15,532 bases of DNA from Aquifex sp. Its GTDB lineage: Bacteria; Aquificota; Aquificia; Aquificales; Aquificaceae. Positions within the stretch are counted from its first letter, which is position 1. The number at the start of each line of letters is the position of its first letter. The translations under genes were made by a program, and so were the position numbers. Location of the stretch: positions 1 to 15,532 of the forward strand of contig WFPV01000079.1 of NCBI GenBank assembly GCA_015487405.1. Reading direction: 5' to 3'. Of the stretch, positions 5,445-11,414 are shown piece after piece. Under the pieces are notes generated by a model that was given only the letters and a program-made list of their open reading frames with translations, made no database searches and was not told the origin of the DNA.

Positions 5445-6575
5445 ATGACAAAAGCCACGCTCTACGAAGAGCTTTCAGTGGAGTCTCTTCAGGAAGAGGA
5501 GAAGTTCACAACTCTCACCGCCCGTGCGGTCTCCTCAAGAAAGATCCCGAGATTTTACGGAGTCCTATACCTCCCTCCAGAGGAGCTTGAGAAAGCCACT
5601 CCCACACTGAAGGGCTGTCCCGTCCTCAAGGACCACGAGCCGAGCGTTGACAACGTTATAGGAAGAGTCAGGGAAGCCTACTTCAAAGAAGGAGCGGTCT
5701 ATGCGGAGCTTGAACTCTACAAAAACGACCCCCTCGTGGACAAGATTAAGGAAGGACTTGTGAAATCCCTCTCAGTAGGTTTTGAAAGGGATCTCATCTG
5801 GAGCGACGAAAAGCAGTGCTTCTTAGCCAAGAACATAAGGTTTAAAGAAATCTCCTTCGTCGTCATGCCCGCAGATCCCACCGCAACGGTTCTCTCCGAG
5901 GAAGAAGCGGAGTTCTTTTCAGAAGACATAGCCTGGGTAAAAGACCCCGAAAAGAGGAAGAAAGCACCTTCCGATTACTTCCTTGACCCCTCCTCAAGGA
6001 GATACCCCTACAAAACTTGGAGCGGGGAAGTCTCCTGTGAACTCCTCAGACGCGCCATGTCCTTGGCTTCGCTCCACGGACACACCCAGATATACGAGCG
6101 GGCGAAGTCCCTGTATGAGAGGCACTGCAAAGAAAAGCAGTCTTCCGACTGCGGTTGTGAAAAACTTTCGGAGGTAAGTAACATGCATGAGAATCTTGAA
6201 GCCCTCAAGAAGGAAAACGAGGAGCTTAAGAAGGAAGTAAAACTCCTCAAGAAAGAGATTGAGGAGCTAAAGCCCCTCGCAGAGGCAGGGAAGGCTTACG
6301 TGGAGAGCCTAAGAGAAGAGACCAAAAAGTTCATAAAAGTGGCACTCGGAGATAACTCCCCCATGCTCTCCATAGTGGACTCTCTCTCGGACATAGGTCA
6401 GCTCAAAGCTATCCACGACGAATACGAAAGGCTCGCAAGACAGAAGCTAAAGCCCTCCTCAAGGGAAGCCCTCCCCGAAGGGGAGCTTGAGGGCATAACC
6501 CCGGAAAAGCTTGAGAAGATGTCCTACAAGGAACTGCTTGAGCTTAAAGAAAAGTTTGCTAAGGAGGTGAACTGA
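5445..6575 (+). CDS. prohead protease fused in frame to scaffold region
   Basis: This 376-aa protein starts with a capsid maturation protease domain like the S78/HK97 or Mu gpI type. His64 in VLKDHEPSVDNVIGRV and Ser110 in KSLSVGFE are the likely catalytic residues, followed by KEISFVVMPADPTA (E135), a common family end motif. Residues ~155-226 form a small Cys/aromatic helical region (DYFLDPSSRRYPY, LYERHC) of the kind found after proteases in other phages. Residues ~247-290 are a Glu/Lys heptad coiled coil, then a helical tail, typical of scaffolding. The protease would cut scaffold and itself during head maturation. There is no ribosome site before ATG 5445; translation probably starts on a leaderless mRNA. 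An in-frame start at 6183 likely makes the scaffold alone. Confidence 0.85.
   Translation: MTKATLYEELSVESLQEEEKFTTLTARAVSSRKIPRFYGVLYLPPEELEKATPTLKGCPVLKDHEPSVDNVIGRVREAYFKEGAVYAELELYKNDPLVDKIKEGLVKSLSVGFERDLIWSDEKQCFLAKNIRFKEISFVVMPADPTATVLSEEEAEFFSEDIAWVKDPEKRKKAPSDYFLDPSSRRYPYKTWSGEVSCELLRRAMSLASLHGHTQIYERAKSLYERHCKEKQSSDCGCEKLSEVSNMHENLEALKKENEELKKEVKLLKKEIEELKPLAEAGKAYVESLREETKKFIKVALGDNSPMLSIVDSLSDIGQLKAIHDEYERLARQKLKPSSREALPEGELEGITPEKLEKMSYKELLELKEKFAKEVN
6183..6575 (+). CDS. nested scaffold protein from internal start, 130 aa
   Basis: Inside the protease gene, GGAGGT (6170-6175) lies seven bases before an in-frame ATG at 6183, an ideal ribosome site in the middle of a coding region. 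The start falls exactly at the junction between the protease domain and the coiled coil (MHENLEALKKENEELKKEVK), so the separate product would be the scaffold alone. The same arrangement is established for lambda C/Nu3 and Mu I/Z. The C-terminal part is Glu/Lys-rich and ends in LLELKEKFAKEVN; scaffold C-termini usually contact the capsid protein. Confidence 0.7.
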   Translation: MHENLEALKKENEELKKEVKLLKKEIEELKPLAEAGKAYVESLREETKKFIKVALGDNSPMLSIVDSLSDIGQLKAIHDEYERLARQKLKPSSREALPEGELEGITPEKLEKMSYKELLELKEKFAKEVN

Positions 6576-6576
6576 G

Positions 6577-7473
6577 ATGCCTACGGTTACCGGACAAACC
6601 AACCCGGAACTTTTCCCCCTTTACTACGAGAAGAAGGTTCTTGAGTATTTGAAGGAAAACCTCGTAGCCCTGAGATACGGACAGAGGTTCAGGCTCCCTC
6701 CCAACTCGGGAAGGACCGCGGTGTGGACGAGGTTCCAGCCCATACCTAAGGTAACCACTCCCATAACGGATCAGCCAACTCCGACGGAAGGCGCCTCCAT
6801 GACCACCCAGCAGGTTCAGGCAACCATTGAAGAATACGGGAACTACATAGACCTTGATGAGTTCACGGACATAACCTCCTTTGTCCCCCTCTTGGATCAG
6901 GCAACGGATCTGCTCTCCTACAACGCCCAGCAGTCTTTGGATGCGGTAGCCATGAACGAACTCACCTCCGGGACCAACGTCGTGTATGCGGGGGGAGTAA
7001 CTCAGAGGGTTGACCTTGTAGGTAAACCCCTCACCAAAACCGAAATAAGAAAGGCGGTCAACCTCCTACAAAGGAACAACATACCCCCCTTCCCCGACGG
7101 ATACTACGTGTGCCTGATCCATCCAGACAAAACCCTTGACCTCTTCACCGATCAAGAACTTATACAGCTTTCCTTTACCAAGAGGGAAGCGGTAGAAAAA
7201 GGATTTATCGGCGAGTTTGCAGGTGTTAAGTTCGTAGTCTCCACCACACTTCCTATAGTTCCCAACGGTAACACAACAACTCCGGACGATGTGTATCTCA
7301 CGGTAGTCCTCGGACAGAACGCCTACGGTGTAGTTGACCTTGACGGGACCACCTTCAAGATGGAATACACCAACGTAGACAAGCTCGGAAGGGTCAAAAC
7401 CATAGGCTGGAAGGCTTACTTTGCGGTCAAAAGGCTCTACGAGCCTGCGATAGTGAGGATCGAGTCTAACTAA
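6577..7473 (+). CDS. major capsid protein, N4-gp56 family
   Basis: The 298-aa protein matches the pattern of the N4-gp56 family of HK97-fold capsid proteins. It has an N-terminal arm (PLYYEKKVLEYLKENL), RYGQRFRLPPNSGRTAVWTR, the alternating VTTPITDQPTPTEG loop, then IEEYGNYIDLDEFTDI and the spine helix region LLDQATDLLSYNAQQSLD with an NELTSGTN turn. The C-terminal half contains a capsid-domain core (YVCLIHPD, GVKFVVSTT). The family forms the icosahedral shell. AAGGAGG lies 9 bases before the ATG. It directly follows the scaffold and precedes small connector genes, the normal head order. The N-terminal arm is not obviously a cleaved delta domain, so scaffolding is supplied by the upstream gene. 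Confidence 0.92.
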   Translation: MPTVTGQTNPELFPLYYEKKVLEYLKENLVALRYGQRFRLPPNSGRTAVWTRFQPIPKVTTPITDQPTPTEGASMTTQQVQATIEEYGNYIDLDEFTDITSFVPLLDQATDLLSYNAQQSLDAVAMNELTSGTNVVYAGGVTQRVDLVGKPLTKTEIRKAVNLLQRNNIPPFPDGYYVCLIHPDKTLDLFTDQELIQLSFTKREAVEKGFIGEFAGVKFVVSTTLPIVPNGNTTTPDDVYLTVVLGQNAYGVVDLDGTTFKMEYTNVDKLGRVKTIGWKAYFAVKRLYEPAIVRIESN

Positions 7474-7485
7474 GGAGGTTAAGTG

Positions 7486-7647
7486 ATGGCTGAGAAAAAG
7501 AATGACACGGTTAAAGTGCTTGTGAAAGAAGACACCTCTGTCTTTATCAACGGAAAAGAGATAAAGGTCAAAAAAGGAACCCAGAACCTTGAACCTGAAG
7601 TGGCAAGGATCCTCATAGAAGCGGGATATGCGGAAAAGGTTAAATGA
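7486..7647 (+). CDS. small Mu gp35-like protein, 53 aa
   Basis: This short gene has AAGGAGG (7472-7478) before ATG 7486 and ends in ATGA, sharing bases with the next start. The protein reads as a small beta domain followed by a helix: SVFINGKEIKVKKGTQNLEP then VARILIEAGYAEKVK. That pattern (V..nG.....kkG...l....A..LI..G.Ae) resembles the FluMu N-terminal/Mu gp35-type domain found between the capsid and connector genes in Mu-like phages, which is where it sits. The exact role is unknown; it may be a head decoration or head-completion factor. It starts MAEKK, as does the gene at 1298. Confidence 0.75.
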   Translation: MAEKKNDTVKVLVKEDTSVFINGKEIKVKKGTQNLEPEVARILIEAGYAEKVK

Positions 7648-7952
7648 TCACACTTCAGGAGCTTCTTTCCTACTTCAACCTTGCGGGGGTCGTCTCTCCC
7701 TCGCAGGAAGACTTTAACAGAGCGCTTCAGGTAGCCCTTGAGAGGTTTAAAGCTCTCGTTCACTACGACTACCCCGCTACACCCTCCGCCCTTGAGAAGG
7801 AACTCCTCCTTCACTTAACCCTTATAGAGATGCTCAAAGGCTTTAACTACCTCTGGGAGGAAGGGAAAACCCGCTTTTCTATAAAGAAGGTATCCTCCGC
7901 AGCGGAGAGAATAGCATGGCGAATAAAAGCTTCTCAGACCCAGACAAACTGA
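7644..7952 (+). CDS. head-tail connector/adaptor (Mu gp36-like position), 102 aa
   Basis: This small helical protein (LQELLSYFNLAGVVSPSQEDF, ALERFKALVHYDYP, LEKELLLHLTLIEMLKGFN) follows the capsid gene and precedes tail-completion genes, as DUF1320/gp6-like head-tail connector proteins do. The helical pattern with a hydrophobic 'LHLTLIEML' helix fits an adaptor ring subunit that plugs below the portal. The ATG overlaps the preceding TGA by 4 bases. The family is inferred from position and helix pattern, not from a unique motif. Confidence 0.65.
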   Translation: MITLQELLSYFNLAGVVSPSQEDFNRALQVALERFKALVHYDYPATPSALEKELLLHLTLIEMLKGFNYLWEEGKTRFSIKKVSSAAERIAWRIKASQTQTN

Positions 7953-8371
7953 TAAAACAGGTTCTTAAAGACCTTAGGGACTCAATGACACTGACGCTCG
8001 CAAGGACAGGAGAGGAAGGCAAAAGCATACTGTCCCTCGTATTTAAAAGCGAAGGCAGATACCTCGGAGTAAGCTGGGAACCCCTCAATCCCAGATACCA
8101 CGCCTACAAGATAAAGAAAGGCTACTCAGAGAAGATCCTTCACAGGACCACAACTCTGAGACGGAGTTTCTCTTACAAACTCGGTCCCGGATACGTGGAG
8201 ATAGGGACCAACGTCAAGGACGACAGAACGGGGGCGCCTTATCCTGTATATCTTGAACACGGAACCCCTAAGATGCCCGCCCGCCCCTTTATGGCTCCCA
8301 CCTACTACGCCCTGACAGTGAGGCTTCCCGACATAGCAAGGAAGGTGTTTGAAGATGTATTCGGACGTTGA
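7916..8371 (+). CDS. tail completion / virion morphogenesis protein (Mu gpG-like)
   Basis: This 151-aa protein has the features of the phage virion morphogenesis family (Mu gpG, P2 gpS): WEPLNPRYHAYKIKKGY, then ILHRTTTLRRSFSY, a strand GPGYVEIGTN, and near the end YPVYLEHGTP followed by MPARPFMAP. In this family the motif series is W.PL....-K-iL..tG.L..S...vG....Y...hq.G...PaRpF. Such proteins cap or join the tail to the head. The start at 7916 overlaps the connector gene by 37 bases and has a GGAGAG site. The tip Gly after the T in the 'L..TG.L' motif is replaced here (TTTLRRS). Confidence 0.8.
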   Translation: MANKSFSDPDKLIKQVLKDLRDSMTLTLARTGEEGKSILSLVFKSEGRYLGVSWEPLNPRYHAYKIKKGYSEKILHRTTTLRRSFSYKLGPGYVEIGTNVKDDRTGAPYPVYLEHGTPKMPARPFMAPTYYALTVRLPDIARKVFEDVFGR

Positions 8372-8765
8372 GCTTACGATAACCCAGGCCCTAAAGAACG
8401 AATTTGCCAACGACCCATATCTCAAGCCTGAACTCATAACCTCCGCTCTGTCTAAGGAAACCCTCAAGAAAGCCCCTCCTCCCCAGCTTCCCGCCATCCG
8501 CGTCCTATTCACAGACGCCCAGCCCAAGGAAGCCCAAGACGTAGGCTCGGAGTTCTACGTTACGGAGATCAACTACACAATACTCTTTTACTTCAGAAAC
8601 TTCACCAACGAGCCCGACGTTTACTCCTACGTCCAGAGGATAGTGAGCGTCATAAAGAACCTCCAGACTCCGAGAGGGAGGATAAAGCCCGGGAGGATAT
8701 ACCTATTTGCGGAAGAGAGTTATTACGCATATGCGATAGAAGCTCTCTTAGAGACAGTTGTTTGA
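8355..8765 (+). CDS. DUF1834-like minor tail/connector protein (Mu gp37-like), 136 aa
   Basis: The position after the gpG-like gene and the general pattern suggest the Mu gp37/DUF1834 family. An N-terminal helix (DVELTITQALKNEF) is followed by a proline-rich connector (KKAPPPQLPAIRVLF). Then come beta strands (SEFYVTEINYTILFYFRNF), a helix (DVYSYVQRIVSVIKNL) and final strands ending YAYAIEALLETVV. These proteins act as tail terminator or head-tail joining subunits. ATG 8355 is preferred over TTG 8349 because GGAAGG (8340-8345) is well spaced. It is the last gene before promoter copy 3. Confidence is moderate because no single motif is decisive. Confidence 0.65.
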   Translation: MYSDVELTITQALKNEFANDPYLKPELITSALSKETLKKAPPPQLPAIRVLFTDAQPKEAQDVGSEFYVTEINYTILFYFRNFTNEPDVYSYVQRIVSVIKNLQTPRGRIKPGRIYLFAEESYYAYAIEALLETVV

Positions 8766-8767
8766 AC

Positions 8768-8800
8768 TCTTAGCCTTTGGAAACCCTACCTCTTAACCTC
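8768..8800 (+). promoter_or_regulatory. repeated phage promoter-like element, copy 3 (packaging block)
   Basis: The element holds TCTTAGCCTTTGGAAACC (8768-8785) and TTAACCTC (8793-8800). TTAGCC (8770-8775) and TAACCT (8794-8799) are 18 bases apart as in the other copies, with one A-to-G change in the conserved part. The predicted start is about 8806-8807, at the ATG of the nuclease gene, which has no Shine-Dalgarno sequence. Confidence 0.6.
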
Positions 8801-8806
8801 TCAACT

Positions 8807-9091
8807 ATGGTGCTCAAAAACCCCAAAGCCAAAGGCTCAAGAGTTGAAAGGGAGGTAAGGAAATCCTTTGAGTCCGCAGGCTTTGAGGTTATCAGATCCG
8901 CAGGCTCTTTGGGAAAGGGAGATCTCCACGTTTCGGGAATAGGCTCAGTTCAGGTGAAGGCACGCAAAAACTTTCACGTATACAGCCTCTTTGAAGGGGC
9001 GGACGTTCTTGTGATCAAAGCGGACAGGAAGGAACCTCTCGTGGTTATACCTCTGAATAAGTTTCTGGAGGTCATAAGCCATGGAAGATAA
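8807..9091 (+). CDS. Holliday junction resolvase-like PD-(D/E)XK nuclease, 94 aa
   Basis: The protein has the layout of an archaeal Hjc-type resolvase core: SRVEREVRKSFESAGFEVIRSAGSLGKGDL with E14 and D39, then SVQVKARKN with the final lysine K51. These are the E...D...(E/Q)xK metal-binding and catalytic residues of PD-(D/E)XK nucleases; Q49 stands where Glu is usual. At 94 aa it is shorter than Hjc proteins (~120-140). It may resolve branched DNA before packaging; it heads the terminase operon. ATG 8807 is chosen because the upstream TTG at 8777 lies inside the promoter element and the predicted transcription start is at 8806-8807. Confidence 0.75.
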   Translation: MVLKNPKAKGSRVEREVRKSFESAGFEVIRSAGSLGKGDLHVSGIGSVQVKARKNFHVYSLFEGADVLVIKADRKEPLVVIPLNKFLEVISHGR

Positions 9092-9329
9092 GCTTGTCCA
9101 GATAATCGGAAACGGTGGTTGGATGGCGGTAGGTGTAGTCCTCGGCTATTTGCTTAGGAAACTTGAAAGAAGAGTAGAGAAGCTTGAAGAGAAGATAGAC
9201 GCCATGCACGATGAATTCATTACCAAAGAAGACCACTACAGGGACATATCCGGCTGGAGAGGGGAAATACACAGACTCGAGGACAGGATAGAGAGGTTTT
9301 TTGAAAAGATCATGGAGGCGAAAAGATGA
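9081..9329 (+). CDS. small membrane-anchored coiled-coil protein (Mu gp25/DUF2730-like), 82 aa
   Basis: One N-terminal hydrophobic segment (residues ~13-25, GWMAVGVVLGYLL) is followed by a basic, Glu/Lys-rich coiled coil (LRKLERRVEKLEEKIDAMHDE) and a second helical stretch. Mu-like phages carry such a protein, gp25/DUF2730, just before the small winged-helix gp26-like protein and the terminase, exactly as here. A class-II-like holin or XhlA-type hemolysin-like protein has the same shape, so a lysis role is an alternative. GGAGG precedes the ATG by nine bases. The gene overlaps the nuclease gene by 11 bases and the next by 4. Confidence 0.72.
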   Translation: MEDKLVQIIGNGGWMAVGVVLGYLLRKLERRVEKLEEKIDAMHDEFITKEDHYRDISGWRGEIHRLEDRIERFFEKIMEAKR

Positions 9330-9610
9330 AGGCTCTGAGGGGTCAAATACTTGACTTCCTGAAGAGGATTTACCCGAGAGAGATCGAAGAGCTCGGCGTT
9401 ATATCCGTCTTTTATCAGTATTACACCGATAAAGACATAAAGCAGTCCCTCCAGTATCTCGCGGACAAAGGATACGTTGAGATTAAGGAAGTTCCCCACC
9501 CCTACCATAGGAGAAAGAAGGTCAAACTTTACCGGATAACCGCCACTGGGATAGACCTTTTGGAAGGAACCATACATGATGACGGCGTAATACTTGAGGA
9601 GGAAGAGTAA
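9326..9610 (+). CDS. winged-helix protein (Mu gp26-like), 94 aa
   Basis: This is a likely winged helix-turn-helix domain: helix 1 (GQILDFLKRIYP), helix 2 (ISVFYQYYTDKDI), recognition helix (KQSLQYLADKGYVEI), then a wing with a basic hairpin (HRRKKVKLYRIT) and an acidic tail (VILEEEE). In Mu-like phages a small HTH protein (gp26) sits between gp25 and the small terminase; the order here is the same. It may help recognise the packaging site. ATGA overlap with the upstream gene suggests coupled translation, and GGAGG precedes the ATG. It shares a pattern with the protein at 3224-3454. Confidence 0.75.
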   Translation: MKALRGQILDFLKRIYPREIEELGVISVFYQYYTDKDIKQSLQYLADKGYVEIKEVPHPYHRRKKVKLYRITATGIDLLEGTIHDDGVILEEEE

Positions 9611-10108
9611 ATGCCAAGGCGCAAAAAGGCGGAACTCTACGACCTTATCCAGCGCATCATCCACATGCACGAAGTTGAGAAAAAGGACTTCAAAACGATA
9701 GCGAGCATCCTGAGGAGCGAAGGGTATGACATCTCCAAGTCCGCCATACACAGAGCTTACAGGGACTATAAAGAGTTCGCAAAGAAGTATAACGAATGGT
9801 GGGACAAGATAGAGGCGATAGTGAGCATGACTCAGGACAAGCCCACCTCCTTCATGCTCTCTGCGGTTGTCTCCGTTCTGACCCAACACGTTATGGATTT
9901 CGTAAAGGACATAGACTTTATGGAGTTTGAGGACCCAAACGACCTGATAAAAGCGGTCAAGGACCTCACCCAGATGGCAAAGTCCCTTGAGGAATACATA
10001 GGAGAGAGGCTAAAGCGTGCGGTTGAAAAGATTGAAGAGGAAGGGAAGAAGAAAGGAATAGACCCCGAATTCCTTGAAATCGTGAGGAGAGAAATCTATG
10101 GGATTTAA
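9611..10108 (+). CDS. small terminase subunit (Mu gp27/DUF3486-like)
   Basis: The 165-aa protein begins with basic residues (MPRRKKAELYDLI), then a helix-turn-helix-like region (FKTIASILRSEGYDISKSAIHRAY), followed by helices with KEFAKKYNEWWDKIEAIV and a long C-terminal coiled-coil helix. That layout (N-terminal HTH, central oligomerisation helices) is typical of small terminase subunits and of the DUF3486 family in Mu-like phages. It would bind phage DNA and hand it to the large subunit. It precedes the large terminase with an 11-base overlap and follows the winged-helix gene without a gap (GAGGAGG site). Confidence 0.8.
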   Translation: MPRRKKAELYDLIQRIIHMHEVEKKDFKTIASILRSEGYDISKSAIHRAYRDYKEFAKKYNEWWDKIEAIVSMTQDKPTSFMLSAVVSVLTQHVMDFVKDIDFMEFEDPNDLIKAVKDLTQMAKSLEEYIGERLKRAVEKIEEEGKKKGIDPEFLEIVRREIYGI

Positions 10109-11414
10109 GGGAGTCCTTCTCCCTTTCCAGAAGGAGTTCTACAGAGGAGTAAAAACCCACAAGTATGCTATATGGCTTGCATCCCGCCAGATAGGAAAGT
10201 CCTTCACCGTCTCCTTCATAGCCCTTGACACCTGTCTTGAAAGGGACGGTTCCACCGTCATAGTGGTCTCCGCATCCGAAAGACAGGCGGTAGAACTTCT
10301 TAACAAGGTTAAGCTCCACGTCAGAGCCTTTAAAACCCTAAAGCTTGAGTTCTTTGAGGACGTAAAGACCAACGTCCACAGGGTAGAACTTCCCAACGGT
10401 TCAAGGATCCTCTCGGTTCCCGCAAACCCCGACACCGTGAGAGGCTTCAGCTCGGATCTTTTAATCCTTGACGAGTTCGCCTTTGTCCAGCACGATGAGG
10501 AGCTCTGGAAGGCGGTGTTCCCGATGATCACGAGAAAGAAAGACTCAAAGCTCGCTATCACCTCAACTCCTAAGGGCAAGAACAACATGTTCTACAAACT
10601 CTGGACGGAAGCCCAGAAGGATCCGCTCTGGTATGTGCAAAAGACCACTATCTACGATGCGGTAAAGATGGGACTGGACATAGACGTGGAAGCCCTGAGA
10701 AGAGGTATACGCAACGAAGAGGCATGGAGACAGGAGTATCTGTGTGAGTTCGTTGATGAAGCGGGAACGCTCCTTCCCTATGAGCTTATCCAGTCCTGCG
10801 AGCTAAAACCTAAAGAGATACTCGTAAAAGATCTAAGAGACCTCAAAGGAGACGTTTACATAGGCGTGGACGTGGGAAGAAGAAGAGACCTTACCGTCAT
10901 AAGCGTCCTTGAAAAGCTCGGAGACGTCCTGTATCTCAGAAAGCTTGAGATCCTCCATAAACTACCCTTCAGAGAACAGATCTCCATCCTTGACCACTTT
11001 GCAAGATACGCCCGCAGGATCGCCATAGACGAGACGGGGATAGGTATGCAGATGGCAGAGGAACTCCAGAAAAAATGGGGCGAGACCAAGGTCCTAAGAG
11101 TCTACTTCACCGCAAGGACTAAAGAAGAGCTTGCGGAGAGACTAAAAGCCAAGTTTCGGGACAAGCTCATAAGAGTGCCCGCGGACGAAGACCTAAGAGA
11201 AGACCTCCATTCTGTTCAGAAGACCATAACACCAGCGGGCAACATAAGATACGAAGGTTCTACCGAGAACTCCCATGCGGACAGGTTCTGGTCTTTGGCT
11301 TTGGCGGTCTACGCAGGCTCTCAGGAAGAACCTCCCAAGGTTCACGTTCCCTTCGCCTTCGCAAGCGCAAAACCCTATAAAGGAGAGAGAAGATGGGCTT
11401 ACTGGGGCGTCTGA
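10098..11414 (+). CDS. large terminase subunit (ATPase/nuclease packaging motor)
   Basis: The 438-aa protein has both terminase domains. The ATPase domain has an adenine-binding Q (LPFQKEFY, Q11), Walker A ASRQIGKS (28-35), Walker B LLILDEF with D125/E126, and the coupling motif SITSTPKG-like (ITSTPKGKNN). The RNase H-like nuclease domain has acidic residues D258 (YIGVDVGRRRD), D311 (AIDETGIGM) and D395 (SHADRFWSLAL). It docks on the portal, cuts and pumps phage DNA into the head. The domain order and residues agree with Mu gp28-type and similar TerL proteins; length is normal to slightly short. GAGGAG upstream of ATG 10098; it overlaps the small subunit by 11 bases and the portal by 22. Confidence 0.95.
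   Translation: MGFKGVLLPFQKEFYRGVKTHKYAIWLASRQIGKSFTVSFIALDTCLERDGSTVIVVSASERQAVELLNKVKLHVRAFKTLKLEFFEDVKTNVHRVELPNGSRILSVPANPDTVRGFSSDLLILDEFAFVQHDEELWKAVFPMITRKKDSKLAITSTPKGKNNMFYKLWTEAQKDPLWYVQKTTIYDAVKMGLDIDVEALRRGIRNEEAWRQEYLCEFVDEAGTLLPYELIQSCELKPKEILVKDLRDLKGDVYIGVDVGRRRDLTVISVLEKLGDVLYLRKLEILHKLPFREQISILDHFARYARRIAIDETGIGMQMAEELQKKWGETKVLRVYFTARTKEELAERLKAKFRDKLIRVPADEDLREDLHSVQKTITPAGNIRYEGSTENSHADRFWSLALAVYAGSQEEPPKVHVPFAFASAKPYKGERRWAYWGV

Noticed and set aside
1248..8800. CRISPR-like repeat, because the element contains GAAACC and recurs
   Set aside because: The copies are 3-4 kb apart with genes between, no spacer array exists, and each copy sits at a gene start.
8777..8806. TTG start at 8777 for the resolvase-like gene
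   Set aside because: It lies inside the conserved promoter element and has no ribosome site; the protein family core begins after ATG 8807.
9236..9889. 217-codon minus-strand frame across the winged-helix and small terminase genes
   Set aside because: It is antisense to several overlapping + strand genes with strong ribosome sites and shows no recognisable domain; it is a shadow of their codon bias.
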